From contig CAWJEW010000006.1 in the NCBI GenBank assembly GCA_963842065.1, forward strand, positions 124,001 through 188,000: a stretch of DNA of 64,000 nucleotides. Reading direction: 5' to 3'. Shown piece after piece: positions 41,467 to 49,626 of the stretch. The position numbers and the translations under genes are program-made. Source of the stretch: CAITWD01 sp963842065 (GTDB lineage: Bacteria > Actinomycetota > Thermoleophilia > Miltoncostaeales > Miltoncostaeaceae). Under the pieces are notes generated by a model, which was not told where the DNA came from, ran no database searches, and saw only the letters and a program-made list of their open reading frames with translations. The number at the start of each line of letters is the position of its first letter. Position 1 is the stretch's first letter.

Positions 41467-42481
41467 CGGCGAAATGCCCGGCCACGCGGGCCTCGAGCCA
41501 GGCAAACAGCTCATCTAGCGGCATCGCCGTGGAGAAGCCGGCGGCCGAACGGTGCCCGCCCCCGCCCTGCTCGCGTGCGATTGCCGAGACGTCGGGTTCG
41601 CCGTCGCCGGAGCGCAGCGAGACCCGCCAGCCCTTGTGGCCGGCCTGGCGCGCGAGGCCGGCGACCTCCACCCCTTTGACGCTGCGCATCGCCTCGACGA
41701 TCCCCTCGGTGTCGTCCCCCCCGGCGGCGTGGAAGTCGTCGGGTCCGAGCGCAGCCAGCATGAGCCGTCCATCGCACAGCAGCTTGGCGCTCTCGGCAGC
41801 CCGGCCGAGCAGCCGCAGCCGCGACTCGGGCTGCTCCTCGTAGAGGTGCTGGGCGACGTCATGGGGGTCGACTCCCGCGGCCAGCAGGACGCCGGCGACG
41901 CGGTGCGCCTCAACGCCGGTATTCGAGTAGCAGAACCGCCCCGTGTCGGTCACGAGGCCGACGTACAGCGGCACGGCGACCTCGCGGGTGATCTGCAGTC
42001 CGGCCGCCTCGAGCACGTGCACAACCACCTCTGCGCTGCTGGAGGCCTGCGCTTCGACGAGGTTGAGATCGCCGAAGCGCGAGTTGTCGTGGTGATGGTC
42101 GAGGTTGAACACCTCGACGACTCCCGCGTGGGGGTCCTCGTCAGTCCACAGCCGCCCCTCGCTGGCGCAGTCGACCGCGATCAGGATCCGGTGTTCGTCC
42201 GCGTCCGGCGGGCCGGAGACGACCTGCTCCCCGTCGGCGAGCAGGAACGCGAATTCCTCCGGGACCGGGTGCGGATCCGGATGGTGCATGACCACGTCGT
42301 GTCCGGCGGCGCGCAGCGCGCGCGTGAGCCCGAGCATCGTGCCGATGGCATCGCCGTCCGGATTGCGGTGCGTGGCGACGGCGATCTTGAGCGGCCCCTG
42401 GGTCAGGCGCGCGGCGATCGCCGCGGGTCCGACGTCGAGCCCGGTCGGGCGCGCATCCAGGTCGGTGGGGTGCGAGCTCAC
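41456..42481 (-). CDS. nrnA: DHH/DHHA1 oligoribonuclease (NrnA-like)
   Basis: Enzymes of this group cut nanoRNAs and dephosphorylate pAp. The 341-residue product shows the DHH-domain motifs in ATHRNPDGDAIG (about 36-47; family DHxxPDGDA), IAVDCA, FNLDHHHDNSRFG (about 126-138) and the GLVTDTGRF segment (about 171-179), plus the DHHA1 motif GGGGHRSAAGF near 312-322. The first DHH reads ATHRNPDGD, a common variant. The GTG start overlaps the rbfA stop. Position between rbfA and truB is typical of this gene. Confidence 0.92.
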   Translation of the reverse strand: MSSHPTDLDARPTGLDVGPAAIAARLTQGPLKIAVATHRNPDGDAIGTMLGLTRALRAAGHDVVMHHPDPHPVPEEFAFLLADGEQVVSGPPDADEHRILIAVDCASEGRLWTDEDPHAGVVEVFNLDHHHDNSRFGDLNLVEAQASSSAEVVVHVLEAAGLQITREVAVPLYVGLVTDTGRFCYSNTGVEAHRVAGVLLAAGVDPHDVAQHLYEEQPESRLRLLGRAAESAKLLCDGRLMLAALGPDDFHAAGGDDTEGIVEAMRSVKGVEVAGLARQAGHKGWRVSLRSGDGEPDVSAIAREQGGGGHRSAAGFSTAMPLDELFAWLEARVAGHFAGER

Positions 42482-42864
42482 GCGGGGCCCTCCTGGCTCA
42501 GGCCCGTCGGCGGCTCCGGCGGCGGGGCGACTTGGTCGATCAGCCGGGAAATCCGCCGGGCCTGGTCCTGCTGTGTGTCGTAGACAAAGTCCAAGCGGGG
42601 CGTGTTGCGGGTCCGCATCGCGCGCCCGACGCGCGATTGCAGCAGCCCCCGGGCCGACTCGAGTGCACGCAGGCTCGGCTCGCGCTGAGCCTTGGTGAGG
42701 GTCGTGAAGTAGACCGTCGCAGCGGCGAAATCGGGCGACGGAACGACGTCGGTGATCGTCACGAAACCCAGGCGCGGATCGGACACGTCGCGAATCAGGC
42801 TGTGGGCGAGCACGTCCTTGATGAGCTCGCCACCGCGCCGCTGCCGGTTGCCGGGCGGGGTCAT
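42478..42864 (-). CDS. rbfA: Ribosome-binding factor A
   Basis: RbfA is a KH-like 30S maturation factor needed for 16S rRNA 5'-end processing and cold growth. The 128-residue product matches the family: RRGGELIKDVLAHSLIRDVSDPRLGFVTITDV (segments ELIKDVLA, SDPRLGFVTITDV), a central beta sheet (ATVYFTTL), and RNTPRLDFVYDT near 86-97. The C-terminal tail is Pro/Glu-rich. It overlaps its neighbours by four bases on both sides. Confidence 0.93.
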   Translation of the reverse strand: MTPPGNRQRRGGELIKDVLAHSLIRDVSDPRLGFVTITDVVPSPDFAAATVYFTTLTKAQREPSLRALESARGLLQSRVGRAMRTRNTPRLDFVYDTQQDQARRISRLIDQVAPPPEPPTGLSQEGPA

Positions 42865-43190
42865 GTGAGCCGCTCCAGGTATTCGGGCGTGCCGTCGACC
42901 GGACGTAGGTCGCGCAGTTCGTCGACGACCACGAACGCCTCGTCGGTGTGGAATGACCTGCTGACGGCCTCGAGCTGGTGGCCCAGCTCGCCGGCGTCCG
43001 GACCGACCAGGGCCACGGTGACCTGGGCCCGCTGCCAGAGGTCGTGGTAGTCGACCTCCGACACCGCGCAGCGGTGACGATCCCGCAGCCGGGCGACCAG
43101 CCGACGCAGCTCGCGGCGCTTGTCCTTGAGCGAACTGCTCACGGGCAGATGCAGATCCGCACTGATGGTGCCGACATAGCCCGCACCCAT
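42861..43190 (-). CDS. DUF503 family protein
   Basis: The 109-residue product carries the DUF503 hallmarks: a short beta strand, SSLKDKRRELRRLVARLRDRH (about 19-39, given in parts: SLKDKRRELR, LVARLRDRH), SEVDYHDLWQRAQVTVALVG (about 44-63), and a C-terminal ferredoxin-like half. The family's role is unknown, but it sits between infB and rbfA in many Gram-positives, suggesting a translation-related function. It overlaps rbfA by four bases. Confidence 0.9.
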   Translation of the reverse strand: MGAGYVGTISADLHLPVSSSLKDKRRELRRLVARLRDRHRCAVSEVDYHDLWQRAQVTVALVGPDAGELGHQLEAVSRSFHTDEAFVVVDELRDLRPVDGTPEYLERLT

Positions 43191-43206
43191 TGATCGTCGA
43201 CCCTGC

Positions 43207-45978
43207 CTACTCGGCCGGCTCCGCCGCTACCTGGGCGGTCCGGGCGACCTCGCGGAACTCGAACGCCTCGATGATGTCGCCGTCTTTGACGTCGTTGAAA
43301 TCATCGAGCAGGATGCCGCACTCGAAGCCCTGCTGGACCTCGCGGGCGTCTTCGTTGAAGCGCCGCAGCGAGCTGATGCGCCCCTCGTAGACGACGGTCC
43401 CGTCGCGCAGCAAACGTGCCTGGGCGCCGCGTCGCACGGCGCCCTCGAGGATGTAGCAGCCGGCGATCGTTCCCAGGCGGCTGGCACGGAAGGTCGTGCG
43501 GACCTCGGCTTGCCCGATGATGTCCTCGACGATGTCGGGCTCTAGGAGGCCGACGAGCGCGTCGCGGACGTCTTCGATGGCGCGGTAGATGACCCGGTAC
43601 GTGCGGATGTCGACACCCTCGCGCTCGGCGAGCACATTGGCCTCCGGCCGCGGCCGGACGTTGAAGCCGATGATGATCGCCTGCGAGGCGGCGGCAAGGT
43701 TGACGTCGGATTCGGTGATTGCGCCGACCCCGGTGTGGATGATCCGCAGCCGGACCTCTGTCTGCTCGACCTTCTCGAGCGCGTCGACCAGGGCCCCGAC
43801 CGAGCCTTGCACGTCGCCCTTGACGATGATGTTCAGTTCCTTGAGCCCGCCTTCCTTGATGCGCGAGAACAGGTCATCAAGTGACACCGGCGCCCGCCGG
43901 TTCGCCAGCTCCTCGGCGCGCAGGCGCTGGCTGCGCTCGCTGGCCATCTGGCGGGCCGTGCGCTCGTTGTCGACGATCCGGAACTTGTCGCCGGCGTCGG
44001 GCACACCCGACAGGCCGAGCACCTCGGCGGGCATGGATGGGGTCGCCTCGGTCATCGCGTCGCCGTTGAAGCTGTTCATCGCGCGGACGCGGCCGTGCTG
44101 TTCGCCGGCGAGGATCACGTCGCCGACATGTAGTGTGCCGCGCTGGACCAGGACGGTGCAGACCGGGCCCCGGCCGGGGTCCAGGCGCGATTCGATCACG
44201 GTGCCCGATGCGGGCGCGTTCGGGTTGGCCTTCGGTTCGGCGTCCGCGTCGGCAACCAGCAGCACGGTCTCCAGGAGCTCGTCAAGGCCCTCGCCGGTGT
44301 GCGCGGAGACGTTGACGAACTCGTGGCTGCCACCCCAGTCGGACGGGATGACGTCGTGCGTGGTCAACTCCTGGCGCACCCGATCCGGGTTCGCGTTCTC
44401 TTTGTCGATCTTGTTGATGGCGACCACAAACGGCACCTCGGCCGCCCGGGCGTGGTCGATGGCCTCGACCGTCTGCGGCATGACGCCGTCGTCGGCGGCG
44501 ACGACGATGATCGCCACGTCGGTGATCTTGGCGCCGCGCGCGCGCATAGCGGTGAACGCCTCGTGGCCCGGGGTGTCCAGGAAGGTAACGATCCGGTCGC
44601 CGTGGTGGACCTGATAGGCACCGATGTGTTGGGTGATGCCGCCGGCTTCCCCCGCGGCGACCTCGGTCTTGCGGACGGCGTCCAGCAGGGACGTCTTGCC
44701 GTGGTCGACGTGGCCCATGACGGTGACGACCGGCGCGCGCGTGACCAGATCTTCCGGTGCGTCGTCGAACGTCTCGGTGCGCTCGTCTTCCTCCTCGGCG
44801 TGGACGATGTTGACCACCCGTCCGAGTTCCTCGCCGACGAGCTCGATGGCCTCGTCCGAGAGGGACTGGGTCAGCGTGACGAGCTCGCCCGCGACCATCA
44901 TCAGCTTGATGATCTGGGCCGAGGAAATCGACAGGGCTTCGGCGAGGTCCTTGACCGTCGCGCCCGAGGGCACGTCGACCGGCGTCAGGTCCGGAACCTC
45001 GGCGACGGCCGGCGCGCCTTCCCGCTCTGGGGCGCGGCCGCCTCCCCGCCCGCGCCCGCTACCGGTCGGCCCCTGACCGGCGCCGCGGCGGTTGGCTTGG
45101 GCGTCGATCACCACGCGGCGCGGCCGGCCGCGCCGGCTGCCTCCGCCGCCGGGAGCGCCGGTCACCGCGGGACCTGCGGTGCGCCCGTTGCCGGGCCCGC
45201 GGCCCGGGGCACCAACGGTGCGTGCGCCGCGGGCGTCCTGATCGCGGCCGTTCGTCGTGGCGGGGCGTGCCTGGCTCGGCGCGGCGCGCCCGTCGCCGGC
45301 GGCTGCCGGTGCGGCTTCGACGGGAGCTGGCGCCGGGCGCGGCTTGTCGTCGTCTTCAGGACGCGTGCCATCTGCCCGCATGATCTTGCGGGGTCCGATG
45401 CGCTTCGGCTGCTCTTCCTCGACCGATGCGGGCACCGGCTCGGGCGCGGCGGGCGCTTCCTCGGCCGCGGGTGCGGCCACGGCCTCGGCGGCGGGTGCCG
45501 CGGGTTCCGCGCTCACCGGCTCGGGCGCCGGCGTCTGGGCAGCGGGTACCGGCTCGGCGACCGGCGCGGGCTCGACAGACTCGGTCGGTACCGGGGCCCG
45601 GACGACCGGCGCGGGCTCGGGTGCCGGGGCCGGAACCTCGCGCGCGGGCGCGGCAGGCGTCGGCTCGGTCTCGGCGGCGGTCAGCGGACGGGGCCGCGGA
45701 CGGGGCCGCGGGCGTGTCGGCTTCGGTTGCGGCGGCTCTTCGGCCTCGGGTTCGGGCGGGGGGGGCGGCGCAGGCTTGGCCGGACGTTCCGGCTCGGCCT
45801 CCAGTGGTGTCGCGGGTTGCGGGTGGCGATTCGGATTGAGCAGGTGCAGGGCCCAGTCGACGTCCACCGTCGACGAGGCGGTCTTGACGACCATCCCGGC
45901 ACGCTGGAGGCGCTGCAGCACGAAGCCGCTGGGCAGCCCCTCATCTTTCGCGATCTCGTAGACCCGCTTCTTCGCCAT
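43207..45978 (-). CDS. infB: Translation initiation factor IF-2
   Basis: IF-2 is the GTPase that brings initiator fMet-tRNA to the 30S subunit and promotes subunit joining. The 923-residue product has an N-terminal IF2_N module (about 1-52, VYEIAKDEGLPSGFVL), a long Pro/Ala/Glu then Arg/Gly-rich linker (about 55-330), and a second IF2_N-like module (about 345-395). The G domain carries G1 GHVDHGKTS at about 422-430, DTPGHEAF and NKIDK. EF-Tu-like domains and the C-terminal fMet-binding domain follow. It lies between rnpM and DUF503. Confidence 0.95.
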   Translation of the reverse strand: MAKKRVYEIAKDEGLPSGFVLQRLQRAGMVVKTASSTVDVDWALHLLNPNRHPQPATPLEAEPERPAKPAPPPPPEPEAEEPPQPKPTRPRPRPRPRPLTAAETEPTPAAPAREVPAPAPEPAPVVRAPVPTESVEPAPVAEPVPAAQTPAPEPVSAEPAAPAAEAVAAPAAEEAPAAPEPVPASVEEEQPKRIGPRKIMRADGTRPEDDDKPRPAPAPVEAAPAAAGDGRAAPSQARPATTNGRDQDARGARTVGAPGRGPGNGRTAGPAVTGAPGGGGSRRGRPRRVVIDAQANRRGAGQGPTGSGRGRGGGRAPEREGAPAVAEVPDLTPVDVPSGATVKDLAEALSISSAQIIKLMMVAGELVTLTQSLSDEAIELVGEELGRVVNIVHAEEEDERTETFDDAPEDLVTRAPVVTVMGHVDHGKTSLLDAVRKTEVAAGEAGGITQHIGAYQVHHGDRIVTFLDTPGHEAFTAMRARGAKITDVAIIVVAADDGVMPQTVEAIDHARAAEVPFVVAINKIDKENANPDRVRQELTTHDVIPSDWGGSHEFVNVSAHTGEGLDELLETVLLVADADAEPKANPNAPASGTVIESRLDPGRGPVCTVLVQRGTLHVGDVILAGEQHGRVRAMNSFNGDAMTEATPSMPAEVLGLSGVPDAGDKFRIVDNERTARQMASERSQRLRAEELANRRAPVSLDDLFSRIKEGGLKELNIIVKGDVQGSVGALVDALEKVEQTEVRLRIIHTGVGAITESDVNLAAASQAIIIGFNVRPRPEANVLAEREGVDIRTYRVIYRAIEDVRDALVGLLEPDIVEDIIGQAEVRTTFRASRLGTIAGCYILEGAVRRGAQARLLRDGTVVYEGRISSLRRFNEDAREVQQGFECGILLDDFNDVKDGDIIEAFEFREVARTAQVAAEPAE

Positions 45979-45995
45979 CGCTCTCCTTGGACAGA

Positions 45996-46253
45996 CTACG
46001 CCGCGAGGCTCGCGCGGAGCCCCTGGTCAATACACAGCTCCGCACCCCGCGTGCGCGTTGCCCGGTGAAATGCTCGCCGCGCCTGCGCGAGCTCAAAACA
46101 TGCCGTCCCGCAGACGTATGCGCCCCGCCCCTTCGCGTGATACGCGGGGTCGAACACCAGCCTTGGTGGACTGTACTCGCCCATGGCGACGAAGCGCAGC
46201 AGCTCGCTCTGGGGCGCACGGCGCCCGCAGGCGATGCAGCGACGCATCGGCAC
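45996..46253 (-). CDS. rnpM: YlxR-type RNase P modulator
   Basis: The 85-residue DUF448 protein has the conserved start MRRCIACGRRAPQSELLRF (about 3-21, a CxxC pair) and the GRGAYVCGTACFELA segment (about 42-56, second Cys pair), so it may bind zinc. In Firmicutes the family member binds RNase P RNA and modulates its activity. Its location between nusA and infB is the standard one. RNA binding is inferred from family and basic charge. Confidence 0.88.
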   Translation of the reverse strand: MPMRRCIACGRRAPQSELLRFVAMGEYSPPRLVFDPAYHAKGRGAYVCGTACFELAQARRAFHRATRTRGAELCIDQGLRASLAA

Positions 46254-46276
46254 GTGCGCGGATGTCCGCGCGCCGG

Positions 46277-47626
46277 TCAGCTGCCCTCCCCGGGCGTGGC
46301 CGCCGGATCCCCGGCCTCGGCGAGCTCGGAGATGCGTGCGAAACCCTTGGGTGTGACCGCTTCGTGGACCTCCTCTGAGGTCAGGTCGCGACCGAGGGCG
46401 GCCTCGAGCCCGACCAGCTGGGAGTGGGCCGGGATCGCGCAGTAGCGGGTGCCTTCCTCAGCGGCATTCGGGCAGCGCCGTCCGTTGCGCAGCACCGCGA
46501 CGCAGCGCGCCATGCCGCCGACCGCCTCGTCCTCGAACGTTTCGGTCCCTTCGGAGGCGAAGGTCGATTCGTTTTTGATGTCGATCCGCCACCCGGTCAG
46601 GCGTGCGGCGAGCTTGGCGTTCATCCCTTCCCGGCCGATGGCCAACGAGAGTTGGTCGTCGGGCACGATGACGGTCGCCTGGCGGTTGTCGTCGTCGACC
46701 AGGACCTCGCGCACGCGCGCCGGCGAGAGCGCCTTGGCGATGTAGCGGGCGGGCTCATCGTTGAACGGGATGATGTCGATCTTCTCGCCGCGCAGCTCCG
46801 AGACGACCATCCGCACCCGCGATCCCCGCGGGCCGACGCACGCGCCGACCGGGTCGACGCCCTGGACGTTGGAGATCACGGCGATCTTCGAGCGCCAGCC
46901 GGGCTCGCGGGCGACATTGCGGATCTCGACAAGACCGTCGGCCATCTCCGGTACCTCGAGCTTGAACAGCTCCTTGACCAGCTGATCTGCGCGCCGGGAC
47001 ACGATCACCTGGGGACCCTTGGCGGAGCTGCGGACCTCGGTAATCACCGCCTTGACCCGGGAGCCGTGGTCGTAGCGCTCCCCGGCGACCTGCTCGCTCT
47101 CGGGCAGCAGCGCCTCGACGCGGCCGAGGTCCACCAGCGTGTAGCGGTGGTCGGACTGCTGCACGATTCCTGTCACCACGTCGCCTACGCGGTCGACGTA
47201 CTCGTCGTACATCAGCTCACGCTCCGCTTCGCGGATGCGTTGGTAGATGACCTGCTTGGCGGTCATCGCGGCGATGCGGCCGAAGTTGTCGGGCGTGACG
47301 TCGATCGCGTCGATTTCCTCGTCCGCGTAGGCGTCCCAATCGATCTCGGGCTCCGGCGGCTCGAACTCCTCCGGGTCGACGCCCTCGGGGATCTCAAACT
47401 CGGGCTGTGGCAGCGTTCGCAGGGCCTCGCCTTCGGGCGGCAGCAGCTGGAACACGCGGATGTCGCCGCTGTCGCGGTCGATCTCCACGCGTGCGTGCTC
47501 GGCGGCGTCAGGGGTCTTCTTGTAGGCCGCGAGCAACGCGTCCTCCAGCGCGACCAGCAGGGTCTCGGCTTCGATCCCCTTCTCGCGCTCAATCTGCTTG
47601 ATCGCCTCGATGATCTCGCGGTTCAA
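46277..47626 (-). CDS. nusA: Transcription termination/antitermination factor NusA with C-terminal zinc-like motif
   Basis: NusA binds RNA polymerase and nascent RNA, modulating pausing, termination and rRNA antitermination. The 449-residue product has the N-terminal domain (about 1-130), an S1 domain (about 130-205; VTGIVQQSDHRYTLVDLG), and two KH domains (about 225-350; VGACVGPRGSRVRMV, LAIGREGMNAKLAARLTGW). An added tail near 374-402 holds C-x(10)-C-x(10)-C-x(4)-H (ARCVAVLRNGRRC, RYCAIPAH), a small zinc-knuckle pattern not in standard NusA. TTG at 47626, seven bases after AGGAG, is the likely start. Confidence 0.92.
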   Translation of the reverse strand: MNREIIEAIKQIEREKGIEAETLLVALEDALLAAYKKTPDAAEHARVEIDRDSGDIRVFQLLPPEGEALRTLPQPEFEIPEGVDPEEFEPPEPEIDWDAYADEEIDAIDVTPDNFGRIAAMTAKQVIYQRIREAERELMYDEYVDRVGDVVTGIVQQSDHRYTLVDLGRVEALLPESEQVAGERYDHGSRVKAVITEVRSSAKGPQVIVSRRADQLVKELFKLEVPEMADGLVEIRNVAREPGWRSKIAVISNVQGVDPVGACVGPRGSRVRMVVSELRGEKIDIIPFNDEPARYIAKALSPARVREVLVDDDNRQATVIVPDDQLSLAIGREGMNAKLAARLTGWRIDIKNESTFASEGTETFEDEAVGGMARCVAVLRNGRRCPNAAEEGTRYCAIPAHSQLVGLEAALGRDLTSEEVHEAVTPKGFARISELAEAGDPAATPGEGS

Positions 47627-47696
47627 CTCAAACTCCTGGTCTGAGGCGTCGCCCTTCCGGCCATCGGGGTGGCCGTGCCTGCGGACGTCCTGTGGT

Positions 47697-48146
47697 CTAA
47701 CACGTATGTCCCCCATCCCGGTCGCACGCGCGCCGAATGGCGGTAAACGAAACATCGATGATTCCTGACGGGGTCTCCAGTCGGATGCCCTCGGGGGTGA
47801 CCGCCTGCAGTACACCCTCGCGCGAACGCCGCTTTCCGTCCTCGTCGATCCGCACCGCGACGCGGTGGCCGCGGGCCTGCTCGAAATGCTCGCGCGTGCG
47901 CAACGGCGGCTGCGGCCCTGGGGACCACACCTCGATGCCATAGCGGTCGTTGAGCCCGACCGATTGCAGCGCCCGCGTCACCTGCTCGCAGATCCCGTGA
48001 TTGACGCCGTCGGGGTGATCGACGACGACGCGCAGCGTCCCCGAGTGGCCCGGACCGATAAGGGTGACCTCGCGGAGATCGACATCAGGGAGTTGGTTGT
48101 CGAGGCATGTCTCGACTTCGCGTTCCAGCGACTCGCGGACCTGCAC
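47697..48146 (-). CDS. rimP: Ribosome maturation factor RimP
   Basis: RimP binds the 30S subunit and helps assemble its central pseudoknot. The 149-residue product has the alpha/beta N-terminal domain with LRVVVDHPDGVNHGICEQVTRAL (segments LRVVVDHPDGV, ICEQVTRAL; about 38-61) and IEVWSPGPQPPLRTREHFEQARG (about 71-93), followed by the SH3-like C-terminal domain. The GTG start is preceded by GGGGTGG. It heads the rimP-nusA-rnpM-infB operon. Confidence 0.93.
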   Translation of the reverse strand: MQVRESLEREVETCLDNQLPDVDLREVTLIGPGHSGTLRVVVDHPDGVNHGICEQVTRALQSVGLNDRYGIEVWSPGPQPPLRTREHFEQARGHRVAVRIDEDGKRRSREGVLQAVTPEGIRLETPSGIIDVSFTAIRRACDRDGGHTC

Positions 48147-48197
48147 CTACCACCCCCCTTTCACGTCGTCGAGCGAACCCTTCCTTTCGCCGGAAAC

Positions 48198-48225
48198 AAA
48201 AAAGAGCGGGCCGTTACGCCCACTC
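48198..48225 (-). promoter_or_regulatory. Terminator-like attenuator in the rimP-nusA leader
   Basis: On the minus strand GAGTGGGC-GTAACG-GCCCGCTC forms an eight-bp hairpin followed by six T residues, a canonical intrinsic terminator, rare in this GC-rich sequence. It lies 73 bases past the dtd stop and about 50 bases before the rimP GTG. TATCGT at 48272-48277 is a possible -10 upstream of it, which would put the hairpin in the rimP leader. NusA-dependent attenuation is the obvious model; it may also end the dtd message. Confidence 0.65.
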
Positions 48226-48297
48226 CCTGCCAATCCGAACGAACCTGCATGTCACGTAAAGATCGCTTCTCACGATAGCACTGTTGCCCGCGTGCGG

Positions 48298-48786
48298 TCA
48301 TCCTCCGGGCTCACCGTCGACCGCCCCCCGGCGCGGGCGAGCGAGCTCTTCGGTGTCGAGGATGAGCGTGACCGGCCCGTCGTTGTCGAGCGCGACCTGC
48401 ATGTGGGCGCCAAAGACGCCGGTGGCGACCTCGAGTCCATGATGACGCAGGCGGGAGGCGTACGCATCGACGATCAGCCGGGCGGTCTCGGGCGCCGCCG
48501 CGTGCGTCCAGGACGGCCGGTTGCCGCGCCGCACGTCGCCGATCAGCGTGAATTGGCTCACGCACAACACGCTCCCACCGACATCGATGATGCTCCGGTC
48601 GAACGGGCGGTCGCCATCGGCAAAGACCCGCAGCCTCGCCGTCTTGTCTGCAAGGCGCTCCGCGTCCCCCACGGTGTCAGCGTGGGTGACGCCCACCAGC
48701 GCCAAGAGGCCGGCGCCGATCGCGCCGACGATCTCATCGCCCACGCTCACGCGGGCGGCGCTGACACGCTGCAAGACGATACGCAC
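48298..48786 (-). CDS. dtd: D-aminoacyl-tRNA deacylase
   Basis: Dtd hydrolyses D-aminoacyl-tRNAs and glycyl-tRNA(Ala), a chiral proofreading step. The 162-residue product matches the family: MRIVLQRVSAARVSVGD at the start, the catalytic SQFTLIGDVRRGNRPSW segment (about 78-94; Gly-Asn-Arg-Pro), and the Gly-cisPro-like loop LDNDGPVTLILDT (about 131-143). A Pro/Arg/Gly tail follows. TAAGAT eight bases before the GTG suggests a leaderless start, back to back with the YbjN gene. Confidence 0.94.
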   Translation of the reverse strand: MRIVLQRVSAARVSVGDEIVGAIGAGLLALVGVTHADTVGDAERLADKTARLRVFADGDRPFDRSIIDVGGSVLCVSQFTLIGDVRRGNRPSWTHAAAPETARLIVDAYASRLRHHGLEVATGVFGAHMQVALDNDGPVTLILDTEELARPRRGAVDGEPGG

Positions 48787-48794
48787 GACGCGAA

Positions 48795-48800
48795 ATCTTA
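48795..48800 (-). promoter_or_regulatory. -10 box of leaderless dtd transcript
   Basis: Minus-strand TAAGAT lies eight bases before the dtd GTG. Confidence 0.45.
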
Positions 48801-48811
48801 GGGCGCCTGGT

Positions 48812-48817
48812 TAGGAT
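48812..48817 (+). promoter_or_regulatory. -10 box of leaderless YbjN-gene transcript
   Basis: TAGGAT lies six bases before the ATG at 48824, the same box and spacing as at dapA. Confidence 0.55.
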
Positions 48818-48823
48818 GGTCGC

Positions 48824-49303
48824 ATGTCCGCAGAGGTGATTCTCCTGAACGCGCGTGTCGGCGCGTGCCTGAAAGAGCTGGATCTCGCCCCGGCCACGCG
48901 CCGCGGCGGCGGATGGTCGGTCGAGCTTCCCTCGCTCAAGCGCGGATCAATCGGCGTCGGCGTGCTGGCGCACGAGCGCACGGTGCGGATGGCGACGTTC
49001 TTCATGCGAGCCCCCGATCGGGACCACACCGGCGTGTATCGGCGCATGCTCGAGCGCAACCTGCAGATGGCCTACTGGCGATTCGGCCTGGATCCCGACG
49101 GCGATCTGTTCCTTGCCGCCCACCTGGACGAGGATCAGCTGGATCCTGCGCGCCTCGACGCGGTGCTGGGGCTCCTGGTGACCTACGTCGACGAGACCTA
49201 CGAAGGGCTCGTACGTATGGGGTTCGATATTCCGGCCCACATCAGGGTCGGCGGCGCTCCACCCGGCGCCGAGACCACCGGCCCCGGGCTCGGGCCCGCC
49301 TAG
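48824..49303 (+). CDS. YbjN/type III secretion chaperone-like domain protein
   Basis: The 159-residue product has the fold pattern of YbjN-domain proteins: a start helix, a five-strand sheet with GGGWSVELPSLKRGSIGVGVL, RMATFFMRAP, the helix-turn RRMLERNLQMAYWRFGLDPDG and a strand-helix end (YVDETYEGLVRMG), quoted here in short pieces. In actinobacteria such proteins are common and of unknown function, possibly chaperones or adaptors. Its stop TAG shares the CTAG palindrome with the convergent TPR gene's stop. Confidence 0.78.
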   Translation: MSAEVILLNARVGACLKELDLAPATRRGGGWSVELPSLKRGSIGVGVLAHERTVRMATFFMRAPDRDHTGVYRRMLERNLQMAYWRFGLDPDGDLFLAAHLDEDQLDPARLDAVLGLLVTYVDETYEGLVRMGFDIPAHIRVGGAPPGAETTGPGLGPA

Positions 49304-49626
49304 CCGAGGCCGAGCTGGAAGCAGCGGGCGAGCATGAAATGCCGTTGGGCCAGCTTCCGGTCTCCAAGGCGCTCGAGCGCCTTGGCCAGACCGAAGTGCG
49401 CGTAGCCGTCGGTCGGACCGAGCTCGACTGCCACCTCGAACTCCTCTCGGGCGCGGTCAAACTCGCCGCAGCCCATGTACGCGCGGCCCAGGGCCTCCCG
49501 GACCGATGCCTTGTCCGGCTCCAGCCGGCGCGCGCGCTGCAGTGCGATCGCTGCCTGGTGGAAGTCACGGCTGCGCAGCAGCTCGTGGCCCCGCGTAAAG
49601 GCGTCGTAGGCCTCGGATTCGTTCAC
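49300..49626 (-). CDS. Small TPR-repeat protein
   Basis: The 108-residue product consists of about three tetratricopeptide repeats: AYDAFTRGHELLRSRDFHQA, ALQRARRLEPDKASVREALG, AYMGCGEFDRAREEFEVAVE and a final GYAHFGLAKALERLG, with the typical Gly/Ala/Pro positions. Such repeats bind partner proteins. GTG at 49626 overlaps the coaBC stop (GTGA), so it is translated with coaBC, but no functional link is known. Confidence 0.8.
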   Translation of the reverse strand: MNESEAYDAFTRGHELLRSRDFHQAAIALQRARRLEPDKASVREALGRAYMGCGEFDRAREEFEVAVELGPTDGYAHFGLAKALERLGDRKLAQRHFMLARCFQLGLG

